DNA of 33,958 nucleotides from positions 1 to 33,958 of the forward strand of contig CANGFE010000023.1 in the NCBI GenBank assembly GCA_947453155.1, given 5' to 3'. Positions 7,953 through 16,935 of the stretch are shown here, in pieces. Position 1 is the stretch's first letter. Each line of letters begins with the position of its first letter. Source of the stretch: Beijerinckiaceae bacterium (GTDB lineage Bacteria; Pseudomonadota; Alphaproteobacteria; Rhizobiales; Beijerinckiaceae). The notes under the pieces were generated by a model, which made no database searches, was not told the origin of the DNA, and was given only the letters and a program-made list of their open reading frames with translations. The translations under genes were made by a program, and so were the position numbers.

Positions 7953-10900
7953 CCGATCAGCTCCTTGCTGCCGGGACTGAATCGTTTTTCACTTTGGCGG
8001 AAGCGATCAATGGCGAGATAGATCACGGGCGTGGTGTAGAGCGTCAAAGCTTGCGAGAGCAGCAGGCCACCGATGACAGAAATGCCCAGCGGCACGCGCA
8101 ATTCACTACCCATGCCCGAAGCTAGCGCCAAAGGCAGGGCCCCAAACAGCGCGGCCAATGTCGTCATCATGATCGGGCGGAAGCGCAGCAGGCAGGCGCG
8201 GATGATGGCATCTTGCGGCGAAAGGCCTTGTTCGCGTTCCGCCACAAGCGCGAAGTCGATCATCATGATCGCGTTTTTCTTCACAATGCCCATGAGAAGG
8301 ATAATGCCGATCAGAGCAACAACGGAGAGATCTTGCCCTGCCAAGATCAGCGCCAGCAAAGCGCCCACGCCCGCCGATGGCAGCGTGGTCAGAATGGTGA
8401 AAGGATGCGCAAAGCTCTCGTAGAGAACGCCGAGCACAATATAGATGGTGATGAGAGCTGCGAGAATAAGCCAAGGCTGATTGGCGAGTGAGCGCGAAAA
8501 TTCTGCGGCGTCGGCTGAGAAGGCGCTGATGATCGTGGCTGGCAAGCCGATGTCGGCTTCCGCCTGGCGGATTTCTTTTACTGCTTCACCGAGTGACGCG
8601 TCGGGCGCTAGATCGAAGCTGATGGGGGCTGCGGGGAATTGATCGAGGCGCGCGACCGAGAGCGGGCCGGTTGTCAGTCGGATTTGCGCAATGCTCTCCA
8701 ATTGCACCTGCGCACCGCCTGCCGCCGTCAGGAAGATTTTGGAGAGTGCAGACGGATCGCTTTGATAGGGCGCAGATGCTTCTAGCACCACGCGGTACTG
8801 GTTGGATTGCGCGTAGATGGTCGAAATCTGGCGCTGACCGAAAGCGCTATAGAGCGTGTCGTCGATCTGCTGCATGCCAATGCCGAAGCGGCCAGCCTTT
8901 TCGCGATCGACATCAATCTGGATCCGCGGACCGCCAGCTTGCGTCTCGCGTGCGACATTGCGCAAGAGCGGGCTTTCACGCAGGCGCTGCGCCAAGCGTT
9001 CGGACCAGAGCGTCAGCACCGCGCTGTCAGAGGCTGAGAGCGTGTATTGATATTGGGAGCGGCTGGAGCGTGTTGAAATCTGAATATCCTGTACTGGCTC
9101 GACATAAACCGTGACACCGGGAAGCGTGCCTGCCGAGCGGGTGAGACGATTTGCAATTTCTTCCGCCGAGGCACTTCGCGCCGCGCGGTCTTTCAAGACG
9201 ATGGTGAGGCGCGCGCTATTGCTGGTGGGATTGAGCGGGCCAATACCAGCCACTGAAGTAACGGCGCGCACATCCTTGTCTTTGAGGAAGAGTTCAGTCG
9301 CCTGCGCTTGCAAGCGTGTGACTTCGCGGAATGAGGCTTCGGGTGCTGCATCCAGCATGGCGATCATCACGCCCGTGTCTTGCGCGGGCAGGAAGCCCTT
9401 GGGCATGACGATATAGAGAAGGGCCGTGAGTGCTAGCGTGCCCGCGGTGATGCCAAGCACAAGGCGGCGGCGCGCGAGCGCGATCAGCAGTGTTTTTTCA
9501 TAAAAGCTCAGCAGCGCGCTGAAGGGAGCCTCGGTGCGTGCGAGCCATTTGTCGAAGCGGGGCGAAGTTTGTTTGCGCAGATATTTGGCGCAGATCATTG
9601 GCGTGACGGTGAGGGAGATCACCGCAGAGATGATGACCACCAGCGTGAGGGTGAGCGCAAACTCCCGGAACATGCGCCCAACAATTCCTGTCATGAACAG
9701 GAGAGGAATAAAGACTGCGATCAGCGAACAGGTCAGCGAGATGATGGTAAAGCCAATTTCGCGCGCCCCATTCAACGCGGCCTCCAGTGCCGCTTCCCCT
9801 TGTTCCATGCGCCGCTTGATATTTTCGATCATGACAATGGCATCATCGACCACAAAGCCCGTGCCGATGGTCAGCGCCATGAGGGAGAGATTGTCGATGG
9901 AAAAGCCCGCTGCCCAAATGGCCGCGAAAGTGGCGACGAGAGAAAGTGGGAGGGTAATGCCAGCCACGACCATGGCGCGGATGTCGCGAAGGAAGAGAAG
10001 CACGACGAGCACGACGAGAAAGATGGACAGGATCAGCGTCAGCTGAACTTCGGACAAAGAGGCGCGGATGGATTGTGTGCGGTCGTGAACAATTTCAACA
10101 CGTGCACCCGCCGGCATCAGGCGTTCAATGCGTGGTAATTCGCTGCGCAGCTTGTCGAGGGTTGCCACGACATTGGCGCCGGGCTGTTTCTGTACATCTA
10201 GAATGATGGCATTGCGGCCCTGATACCATCCTGCGACGCGCGCATTTTCGAGGCCTTCAACCACTTCGGCGACATCGCGCAGTAAGACCGGCGCGCCATT
10301 GCGCCAGGCGATGATGATATTGCGGTAAGCGTCTGCCGCACCGATCTGATCATTTGACGCGATGGTATAGGCTTGGCTCGGTCCGTCGAGCGCGCCTTTG
10401 GCACCGGCGACATTGGCGGCCGCAATGGCGATGCGCAATTCTTCCAAGCCAATTTTCATCACCGACAGACGCGCGAGATCGGCTTGAATGCGGACTGCTG
10501 GTTTGATCCCGCCTTGCAGCGTCACTTGTCCCACGCCCGATATTTCCGCGAGGCGCGGCACCATGAGGGTGTCTGCATAATCCGATAAGGTGCGCAGCGG
10601 CAGCGTGTCGGAGAACAGCGCCAGAGTGACAATCGGTGGGTCGGCCGGATTCACTTTGGAATAGGTTGGTGGATAGGGAAGATTGCGCGGCAATGTGGCG
10701 CCTGCGGCATTGATGGCCGATTGTACATCTTGCGTGGCTGCATCAATGTCGCGCGACAGATCAAATTGCAGCGTAATTTGCGACAGGCCAAAAGCTGATT
10801 GCGATGACATGGCAGCGAGCGCGGGGATTTGTCCGAATTGTCGCTCCAATGGCGCGGTGACAATGGCCGCGATCGTATCGGGATTGGCACCGGGCAAGCG

Positions 10901-11047
10901 TGTGGTGATTTGAATTGTGGGGAAATCCACCTGCGGCATAGCCGAGACAGGCAGGCGCCAATAGCCCAAAATTCCGCACAGCAAAACCGCCACCGCCAGA
11001 AGAGACGTGGCGACAGGGCGCAGAATGAAAGGCGCGCTAATGTTCAT
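7949..11047 (-). CDS. RND efflux pump permease subunit 1 (MdtB/AcrB-like)
   Basis: A 1032-residue RND transporter related to but clearly distinct from its downstream neighbour. The N-terminus is M-N-I-S-A-P-F-I-L-R-P-V-A-T, typical of MdtB/MdtC-type pumps. The proton-relay residues D401-D402 lie in G-F-V-V-D-D-A-I-V-M-I-E-N-I-K-R and the TM10 Lys in G-I-V-K-K-N-A-I-M-M-I-D. It overlaps the adaptor gene by ATGA at 11044-11047 and the second pump by ATGA at 7949-7952, so equal, coupled expression is likely. The full-length open frame with all relay residues suggests it is active. Confidence 0.95.
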   Translation of the reverse strand: MNISAPFILRPVATSLLAVAVLLCGILGYWRLPVSAMPQVDFPTIQITTRLPGANPDTIAAIVTAPLERQFGQIPALAAMSSQSAFGLSQITLQFDLSRDIDAATQDVQSAINAAGATLPRNLPYPPTYSKVNPADPPIVTLALFSDTLPLRTLSDYADTLMVPRLAEISGVGQVTLQGGIKPAVRIQADLARLSVMKIGLEELRIAIAAANVAGAKGALDGPSQAYTIASNDQIGAADAYRNIIIAWRNGAPVLLRDVAEVVEGLENARVAGWYQGRNAIILDVQKQPGANVVATLDKLRSELPRIERLMPAGARVEIVHDRTQSIRASLSEVQLTLILSIFLVVLVVLLFLRDIRAMVVAGITLPLSLVATFAAIWAAGFSIDNLSLMALTIGTGFVVDDAIVMIENIKRRMEQGEAALEAALNGAREIGFTIISLTCSLIAVFIPLLFMTGIVGRMFREFALTLTLVVIISAVISLTVTPMICAKYLRKQTSPRFDKWLARTEAPFSALLSFYEKTLLIALARRRLVLGITAGTLALTALLYIVMPKGFLPAQDTGVMIAMLDAAPEASFREVTRLQAQATELFLKDKDVRAVTSVAGIGPLNPTSNSARLTIVLKDRAARSASAEEIANRLTRSAGTLPGVTVYVEPVQDIQISTRSSRSQYQYTLSASDSAVLTLWSERLAQRLRESPLLRNVARETQAGGPRIQIDVDREKAGRFGIGMQQIDDTLYSAFGQRQISTIYAQSNQYRVVLEASAPYQSDPSALSKIFLTAAGGAQVQLESIAQIRLTTGPLSVARLDQFPAAPISFDLAPDASLGEAVKEIRQAEADIGLPATIISAFSADAAEFSRSLANQPWLILAALITIYIVLGVLYESFAHPFTILTTLPSAGVGALLALILAGQDLSVVALIGIILLMGIVKKNAIMMIDFALVAEREQGLSPQDAIIRACLLRFRPIMMTTLAALFGALPLALASGMGSELRVPLGISVIGGLLLSQALTLYTTPVIYLAIDRFRQSEKRFSPGSKELIG

Positions 11048-12300
11048 CGACTGCCCTGTCCACCGCCTCCTGTGCGGCGTCTGTCACGATTGGGTGGTGC
11101 TTGTGGCGTTGCTTCTGGTGCATCGGCATCAGAAGGCTTCACCAAACTGCCGTCATTGAGCAACATAAAGCCCGATGTGACGACGCGCGTATTTTCATCC
11201 ACGCCGGAGGTGATGACAGCCAAGCGTTCATTCTGGCGGGCAATGGCGACGGCTTTCATAATGACTTTCAAATCCTCACCTACGGCGAAGACATAAGGGC
11301 CGTTGGGCCCGCGCTGCACGGCAGCAGAGGGCACGGTCAGGACATTGCGCTCGACATCGAGTTCCAGCCGCACATTGACGAATTGGCCGGGCCAGATTTT
11401 TTGCGCATCATTGGGAAAGATGGCGCGGATGCGGATTGTGCCGGTGGCGGCATCAACCAGATTGTCGATGACTTCCACCTCGCCCTTTTCAATCGGCGTG
11501 CGATTGTCACTGTCGAGCGCTTGCGTGATGATTGGCCCTCGTGCCTTGGCGGCATTGACCGCACGCAGATTTTGCTGCGGCAAAGAGAAGAGCACGCCAA
11601 TCGGATTCATCTGCGTGATGGTGACGAGCCCGTTCGGGTCGCTCGCACGGATCACATTGCCCGCATCGACATTGCGCAGGCCTGTGCGGCCATCAATGGG
11701 CGCGACAATGGTGGCGTAATCGAGCATGACTTTGGCGCTATCGACCAAGGCTTGATTGACTTGTTGCAGGGCTTCGAGCTGCGCCACGGTCGCACGCTGC
11801 GTATCGGCCTGCTGGCGTGAGCCGAAGTTGGATTGGGCGAGCCGCTCATAGCGTTCCAGGTCAAGGCGCGCATTGGCAAGCTGCGCGGCATCCTGTGCTT
11901 TTTTGGCGAGCACCTGATCATATTGCGCTTGCAGCGAGCGGGAATCGATGCGCGCCAGCACATCGCCCTTTTTCACATCCTGCCCATCGCGGAAGAGGAT
12001 TTCGGTCAGGCGCCCTTCGACTTGTGCGCGCACCACGACTGAATTGAGCGATTGCACAGTGCCAACCGCATCCAAAGTGACCGGCACATCAGCACGGGTC
12101 ACGCGCGCGGTGAGCACGGGAACTTCCTCAATCTTGGCCGGACCACGACGACCACCAAAGCCACGTCCACCAGCGGCGTTGTCGCGGCCGAAGAGGCCGA
12201 ATTCATAACCAAGCACGCCCAGAAAAATCACGCCAACAAGGACGGCGCCGATCTTTGTCTTGTGCTGTTGCGCAAAGGTGAGGATCTGCTCGCGCGTCAT
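11044..12300 (-). CDS. RND periplasmic adaptor (membrane fusion protein, MdtA-like)
   Basis: A 418-residue adaptor that links the inner-membrane RND pumps to the outer-membrane channel. One N-terminal membrane anchor lies at about residues 16-34. The beta-barrel/lipoyl half begins near residue 65 (V-V-V-R-A-Q-V-E-G-R-L-T-E-I and D-V-K-K-G-D-V-L-A-R-I-D). An alpha-hairpin follows (about 105-165), then the second lipoyl half with A-P-I-D-G-R-T-G-L-R, and a barrel near 250-330. The C-terminal 35 residues are Pro/Arg/Gly-rich and look disordered. ATGA overlaps bind it to both neighbours (12297-12300 and 11044-11047). Confidence 0.95.
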   Translation of the reverse strand: MTREQILTFAQQHKTKIGAVLVGVIFLGVLGYEFGLFGRDNAAGGRGFGGRRGPAKIEEVPVLTARVTRADVPVTLDAVGTVQSLNSVVVRAQVEGRLTEILFRDGQDVKKGDVLARIDSRSLQAQYDQVLAKKAQDAAQLANARLDLERYERLAQSNFGSRQQADTQRATVAQLEALQQVNQALVDSAKVMLDYATIVAPIDGRTGLRNVDAGNVIRASDPNGLVTITQMNPIGVLFSLPQQNLRAVNAAKARGPIITQALDSDNRTPIEKGEVEVIDNLVDAATGTIRIRAIFPNDAQKIWPGQFVNVRLELDVERNVLTVPSAAVQRGPNGPYVFAVGEDLKVIMKAVAIARQNERLAVITSGVDENTRVVTSGFMLLNDGSLVKPSDADAPEATPQAPPNRDRRRTGGGGQGSR

Positions 12301-13751
12301 GGCTGGGCCTCGGCTGTTTTCATCGGGCGGGACCAGCCGCCACCGAGCGCTTGGAACAGGCTGACATAGGCTTGCACTTTTTGCAGCCGTACTTGCGTCA
12401 GCTGATCTTGTGCCTGAAACAGCGTGAGCTGCGTGTTGAGAAGTGTCACCACGTCAATCGTTCCCTCGCGCAAGCGCTCAGCCGTAATGCTTTGCGCGCG
12501 TTGCGCCGTTGCCACCACCTGTGCCTGCAATCTCTCATGCTTCATTGTCTGTTCAATCGCGATGAGTGCATTTTCTACATCTGACAAAGCCGTCAGGATT
12601 GTCTTGCGATAAGTTTGCAAGCTTTCAATCTCGCGGCCTTCGGCTTGCCGTAATTTGCCCGACAAGGCACCGCCATCAAAAATGGGTTGTGTCAGCCCCT
12701 GTGCCAAGGAGGCAGCTAAAGCATCAGGCCGCATCAGATTTTTAAAGGCCACGCTTTGAAAGCTGCCCGAGGCCGTCAAGGTGATGGAGGGCAGAAAGGC
12801 GCGGCGCGCTGCTTCGACATTGGCGCGCTCGGCCACCAACCGCCATTCAGCTGAAGCTATATCGGGGCGGCGGGCAAGAAGATCCGATGGCAAGCCCGGT
12901 TGCACGATGGGCGTTCGCAAAGCGCGCAGAGTACCGCCGGTCAGCCGCACATTTTCCGGCGTTGCGCCAGTCAGCACGGCAATGAGATTTCGGTTTTGCG
13001 CAATGGCCTGTTCAAGTGCGGGGATGGAGGCGCGTTGTGAGGCGACCACGCCTTCTTGCTGGGCGACATCAAGTTCGGTCGCCGTGCCGACTTCGGCGCG
13101 GGCGCGAATGGCTTCGAGCACTTGTTCGGCGTTGCGGATATTGTCCAAGGCCAAGCGGCGGCGATCTTGGGCCGCGAGCAATTGGAAATAGAGATTGCTC
13201 AAGCTTGCCGTGGTGGCGAGCGCAATTGTCTCGCGGTCAAATTGGGCGGCAATGGCATCGGCTTGCGCGGTTTGCGCCAAAAGTCTTTCGCGCCCGAAAA
13301 GATCAAGCATGTAAGAGGCGGAGAGGCCGAGGCTGAAACTATTCGTCGCGGTGCGATTGAACGGCGGGTTTGCTGCGCGCATCGTGCCGGGCGAAAGCGT
13401 GCGTGATGCGCCTTGTGCGCCGGAAATCTCGGGGAAGAGATTAGCGCCCGCCACTTGCGCGGCGCCTTCCGCTTGGCGGATGCGGGCCGCCGCTGCGGCA
13501 ATATCGAGATTGCCTTCCGCTGCTGCGCGCGCCAGCGCGGATAATTCAGTCGAGCCGAAGAGATCGGGCCATTGCGCAATTTCGCTCGTGTCATTCCTGC
13601 GCGCGGCGGCAAAGGCTGCCGGCAGTTCCGGCGTGTCGCCTTCAAGCGGCACAAAATCGGGTGCGCAGGCGGCTGTCAGGCCCGCCACCAGCACAGCCGC
13701 CAGCACCGCGCGGAGGCGGTTTTGGGCGGGGCGGGGTGGGCATACAGGCAT
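12297..13751 (-). CDS. NodT-family outer membrane efflux lipoprotein
   Basis: The outer-membrane channel of the tripartite pump and the first gene of the operon; 484 residues from the chosen start. The lipobox L-T-A-A-C puts the lipidated Cys at residue 29 after a clear signal helix. Two outer-membrane-efflux repeats follow, with typical segments such as S-A-S-Y-M-L-D-L-F-G-R and L-L-A-R-R-P-D-I-A-S-A-E. The frame is open up to 13961, but the ATG at 13751 is preferred: GGAAG lies 3 bases upstream and the signal peptide begins right after it. The 70 extra residues of the longer frame are Arg/Pro-rich with no signal character. It is divergent from the FAD dehydrogenase gene across 221 bases. 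Confidence 0.92.
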   Translation of the reverse strand: MPVCPPRPAQNRLRAVLAAVLVAGLTAACAPDFVPLEGDTPELPAAFAAARRNDTSEIAQWPDLFGSTELSALARAAAEGNLDIAAAAARIRQAEGAAQVAGANLFPEISGAQGASRTLSPGTMRAANPPFNRTATNSFSLGLSASYMLDLFGRERLLAQTAQADAIAAQFDRETIALATTASLSNLYFQLLAAQDRRRLALDNIRNAEQVLEAIRARAEVGTATELDVAQQEGVVASQRASIPALEQAIAQNRNLIAVLTGATPENVRLTGGTLRALRTPIVQPGLPSDLLARRPDIASAEWRLVAERANVEAARRAFLPSITLTASGSFQSVAFKNLMRPDALAASLAQGLTQPIFDGGALSGKLRQAEGREIESLQTYRKTILTALSDVENALIAIEQTMKHERLQAQVVATAQRAQSITAERLREGTIDVVTLLNTQLTLFQAQDQLTQVRLQKVQAYVSLFQALGGGWSRPMKTAEAQP

Positions 13752-13972
13752 GAGCTTCCCATTGGGGCCGGACGGAAGATTCGGCCCCTTGATTCCAGCC
13801 CCTTTTCTATCCCTTTCCGGGGCTGACTTTGGGGCGGCGGGGCCATTCATCCCCAGAGACTTGGGCGCTTTTGGGCTCCGGCGTCGAAAGTCTCGACAAG
13901 GCGGCGCCCTTTGCCTAGAGCAATCGGGACAAATGGGCCGCAAAAGCCCCCGGACCTTCAAGGATCGCCCTT

Positions 13973-15376
13973 ATGACCCTGCTCGCCGCGCTCGCCGAAA
14001 TCGTCGGCCAGAAGAATGTTCTGACCGGAGAAGAGCTCGCCCCCTATCTGACCGATTGGCGCAATATGGCGACCGGCAAAGCGCAATGCGCCGTGCGTCC
14101 CGGCTCAACGGCAGAAGTCTCCGCCATCGTCAAAGCCTGCGCGGCTCAGGGCGTGCCGGTTGTGACGCAAAGCGGCAATACGAGCCTTGTTGGTGGTGCA
14201 ACACCCGATGACAGCGGCAAGGCGGTGATCCTGCTCATGGGTCGTTTGAATAAAATCCGCGCGCTTGATGCCGACAATGCGACGATCACGGTCGACGCCG
14301 GCATGATCTTGCAAAATTTGCAGGCTGCCGCGCGCGATGCCGGTTTTCTGTTTCCGCTTTCGCTTGCCGCTGAAGGCTCCTGCATGATCGGCGGCAATCT
14401 CGCCACCAATGCGGGCGGAACGCAGGTTTTGCGTTACGGCAATATGCGCGATCTGACTTTGGGCCTCGAAGTGGTCTGCGCGGATGGCGAAATCTGGGAT
14501 GGTCTGCGCGGTCTGCGTAAAGACAATACAGGCTATGATCTGCGCGACCTCTTCATCGGCAGCGAAGGCACGCTGGGGATTATCACAGCCGCAACGCTGA
14601 AACTCTTTCCGCAGCCTGCGGCTAAATGCACAGCCATGCTGGCGTTGGCGTCGGTTGAAGATGCCATTTCTGTTCTCCGCCGCGCGCGCAAAGCTTTTGA
14701 TACCGCGCTCACCGGCTATGAACTCATGGCGGGCGTCTGCCTTGATATGGTCAACCAGTGTTTCCCGCAGCAAAAGCTGCCCTTCGCGGAAAAGCCCGCT
14801 TGGTATGCTTTGCTCGAAATCTCGGATTCGGAAGGCGAAGAACATGCCCGCGGCATGTTTGAAGCCATGCTGGGTGAAGCTTTCGAGGCGGGCGAAATCG
14901 CCGATGCGGTGATTGCGGAAAATCTGACGCAATCGAAGGACCTCTGGCATTTGCGCGAGAGCATTACGCTGGCCCAAGCCCAAGCGGTGAAGAGCATCAA
15001 GCACGATATTTCTGTGCCGGTTTCCAATATGGTTTCTTTCATCGAAAAGACCGATGCGGAATTGCAGGAAAAATTCCCCGGTCTGCTCAACATGACCTTC
15101 GGTCATCTGGGTGACGGCAATCTGCATTACAATGTCGGCTCGTCCGAGCTTTTCACGGGCGATGACCTGATGAAGAATTATGACGCGATCTATAATCTGG
15201 TGCATGACAATGCGCATGCACATCAGGGTTCGATCAGCGCCGAGCATGGCATTGGCTCCTTCAAGATCGACGAATTGCCGCGCTATAAAAAGCCCCGAGA
15301 ATTGGAGCTGATGAAACGCATCAAGGCGGCTTTCGATCCGGCTAATATTCTCAATCCGGGAAAAGTTTTGCGCTAA
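13973..15376 (+). CDS. FAD-linked 2-hydroxyacid dehydrogenase (GlcD / D-lactate / D-2-hydroxyglutarate type)
   Basis: A 467-residue flavoprotein of the vanillyl-alcohol-oxidase (PCMH) superfamily that oxidises a D-2-hydroxy acid to the keto acid. The FAD-binding half carries V-V-T-Q-S-G-N-T-S-L-V-G-G-A (about residues 61-75) and G-G-N-L-A-T-N-A-G-G near 141-150. The C-terminal half has F-G-H-L-G-D-G-N-L-H-Y-N with the active-site His residues, and E-H-G-I-G near the end. No signal peptide is seen, so it acts in the cytoplasm or at the inner face. AAGGA lies 8 bases before the ATG. It overlaps the PhoB-like gene as TAATG. D-2-hydroxyglutarate, D-lactate and glycolate remain alternative substrates. 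Confidence 0.9.
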   Translation: MTLLAALAEIVGQKNVLTGEELAPYLTDWRNMATGKAQCAVRPGSTAEVSAIVKACAAQGVPVVTQSGNTSLVGGATPDDSGKAVILLMGRLNKIRALDADNATITVDAGMILQNLQAAARDAGFLFPLSLAAEGSCMIGGNLATNAGGTQVLRYGNMRDLTLGLEVVCADGEIWDGLRGLRKDNTGYDLRDLFIGSEGTLGIITAATLKLFPQPAAKCTAMLALASVEDAISVLRRARKAFDTALTGYELMAGVCLDMVNQCFPQQKLPFAEKPAWYALLEISDSEGEEHARGMFEAMLGEAFEAGEIADAVIAENLTQSKDLWHLRESITLAQAQAVKSIKHDISVPVSNMVSFIEKTDAELQEKFPGLLNMTFGHLGDGNLHYNVGSSELFTGDDLMKNYDAIYNLVHDNAHAHQGSISAEHGIGSFKIDELPRYKKPRELELMKRIKAAFDPANILNPGKVLR

Positions 15377-16086
15377 TGGCCCCGAACGGAAACAAGCCAC
15401 GCATTTTGCTCGTCGAAGACGAAGATGCTTTGGCGACGCTTGTTTCTTACAATCTCGAAGCCGAAGGTTTTGAGGTGGAACATGCCGCGCGCGGTGATGA
15501 GGGGGATCTGCGGCTCATCGAAAACCCACCAGATCTCGTCATTCTCGATTGGATGCTGCCCGGCGTTTCCGGCATAGAAATCTGCCGGCGCCTGCGGGCG
15601 CGCGACGAGACCAAAACCTTGCCTGTCATCATGCTCACGGCACGTGGTCAGGAAGATGAGCGCATCCGCGGGCTCTCGACCGGCGCGGATGATTATATCG
15701 TCAAGCCTTTCTCTGTGCCCGAACTTGTGGCCCGCATCCGCGCGCTCTTGCGCCGCGCGAGCCCTGAGCGTGTTGCAGACCAATTGGTGGCTGGAGATAT
15801 CGTGCTCGACCGCACCAGCAAGCGCGTGCATCGCGGTGCGCGCGAGATCAATCTGGGGCCGACGGAGTTCCGCCTTCTTGAGCAATTGATGGAAAAGCCC
15901 GGCCGCGTTTATACGCGCGGGCAATTGCTGGATGCAGTCTGGGGCATGAGTGTCGAGATCGACGAGCGCACGGTTGATGTGCATGTCGGGCGCTTGCGTA
16001 AGGAACTCTCCTTCGGGCGCGAAAAAGACCCGATCCGCACAGTGCGCGGAGCGGGCTATGGATTTGATGATACTTTTGGAAAGTGA
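15376..16086 (+). CDS. phoB: PhoB-like OmpR-family response regulator
   Basis: A 236-residue two-component response regulator. The receiver domain (residues 8-125) has the acidic pair near E14-D15, the phospho-acceptor D58 in I-L-D-W-M-L-P-G, T88, and K110 in D-D-Y-I-V-K-P-F. The C-terminal winged helix (about 135-232) contains L-G-P-T-E-F-R-L-L-E, the recognition region D-E-R-T-V-D-V-H-V-G-R-L-R-K, and I-R-T-V-R-G-A-G-Y. This matches alphaproteobacterial PhoB closely. However, no PhoR, Pst or PhoU gene is nearby, so it may be a second PhoB paralogue. It starts inside the stop of the dehydrogenase gene (TAATG, 15374-15378), which implies co-translation. Confidence 0.88.
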   Translation: MAPNGNKPRILLVEDEDALATLVSYNLEAEGFEVEHAARGDEGDLRLIENPPDLVILDWMLPGVSGIEICRRLRARDETKTLPVIMLTARGQEDERIRGLSTGADDYIVKPFSVPELVARIRALLRRASPERVADQLVAGDIVLDRTSKRVHRGAREINLGPTEFRLLEQLMEKPGRVYTRGQLLDAVWGMSVEIDERTVDVHVGRLRKELSFGREKDPIRTVRGAGYGFDDTFGK

Positions 16087-16088
16087 GC

Positions 16089-16796
16089 TTACGCTTTGGG
16101 GAGTGAACCCAGATGCGTCAGCACATCTTCCACATGCATCACATCGGCATATTTATGATGCATGTCGAAAAGATTGACCTTGTGCGTCAGCGGCGCGCGG
16201 TCAAAGGTGCATTCTTCCACGACATTGATGTGATAGCCCGCTGAAAAGCCTTCCACGACGCTGGCGCGCACGCAGCCCGATGTGGCTTCACCCAGAACAA
16301 TCAAAGTGCGCACGCCCATCAGCGCGAGATGCGATTTCAGGGGGGTGCCTTCAAAAATGCTGGCACGCTGTTTGCGGATGACAATGTCTTCCTTGCGCAC
16401 TTCGAACTCGTGGTAAATGTCGTAATCATCCGGACCCGGCGCCCATTGGCGGCGCTTGGTGGAAATGGCGTCCGCCGGGCGATTGTTGGGCGCGATATCC
16501 TTCGTGCAGAAAATGATCGGCACGCCGGCAGCACGCGCAGCCGCGAGCACTTTCTTGGTCGGCTCAATCGCCTGATGCGCATAGATGCCGCAGGAATTGG
16601 GGAATTTTTCTTCCAGCTCGTAGGGCGAATGCGGCCCGCCGCGATAGACGATATTGTAGAGATCGATGGCGAGAATGGCGGCATTGGGGCCAATGTAAGT
16701 CTCGCGGTGATAGGTCTCATAGAGTTTGAGATCTTCCGGCGGGACGACATCCTTCCAGCAATGATCTTCGAAACGTTCTTTTGGCACCCGCACCAT
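16089..16796 (-). CDS. Isochorismatase-fold cysteine hydrolase
   Basis: A 235-residue cytoplasmic hydrolase of the isochorismatase/N-carbamoylsarcosine amidohydrolase superfamily, which usually cleaves C-N bonds of amides or ureido compounds. The catalytic triad is visible as D45 (A-I-D-L-Y-N), K142 (I-V-I-R-K-Q-R-A-S-I-F) and C175 (A-T-S-G-C-V-R-A-S). An ATG at 16805 is in frame, but the strong GAGGAG abuts it with no gap and lies 9 bases before the second ATG at 16796, so the latter is chosen. The N-terminal 35 residues before the core fold are longer than in minimal members. It converges on the PhoB-like gene with only two bases between stops. The substrate is unknown. Confidence 0.88.
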   Translation of the reverse strand: MVRVPKERFEDHCWKDVVPPEDLKLYETYHRETYIGPNAAILAIDLYNIVYRGGPHSPYELEEKFPNSCGIYAHQAIEPTKKVLAAARAAGVPIIFCTKDIAPNNRPADAISTKRRQWAPGPDDYDIYHEFEVRKEDIVIRKQRASIFEGTPLKSHLALMGVRTLIVLGEATSGCVRASVVEGFSAGYHINVVEECTFDRAPLTHKVNLFDMHHKYADVMHVEDVLTHLGSLPKA

Positions 16797-16935
16797 ATCC
16801 GGCATCTCCTCTTTTATTGCTTTTCTGATGGTCTTTTTAGGCTGGACAGGCAGAAAGTTCTAGCCGTAGCCCATGGACAAGGGCGCTTCTCCCGATGACA
16901 ATTGCGACAAAAGCAAAAGAACAGGGGAGGGGAAG

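Noticed and set aside
14105-15400. 431-residue minus-strand frame antisense to the FAD dehydrogenase.
   Set aside because: It is the mirror of a strongly conserved enzyme, has shadow-type composition and no domain or ribosome-binding site.
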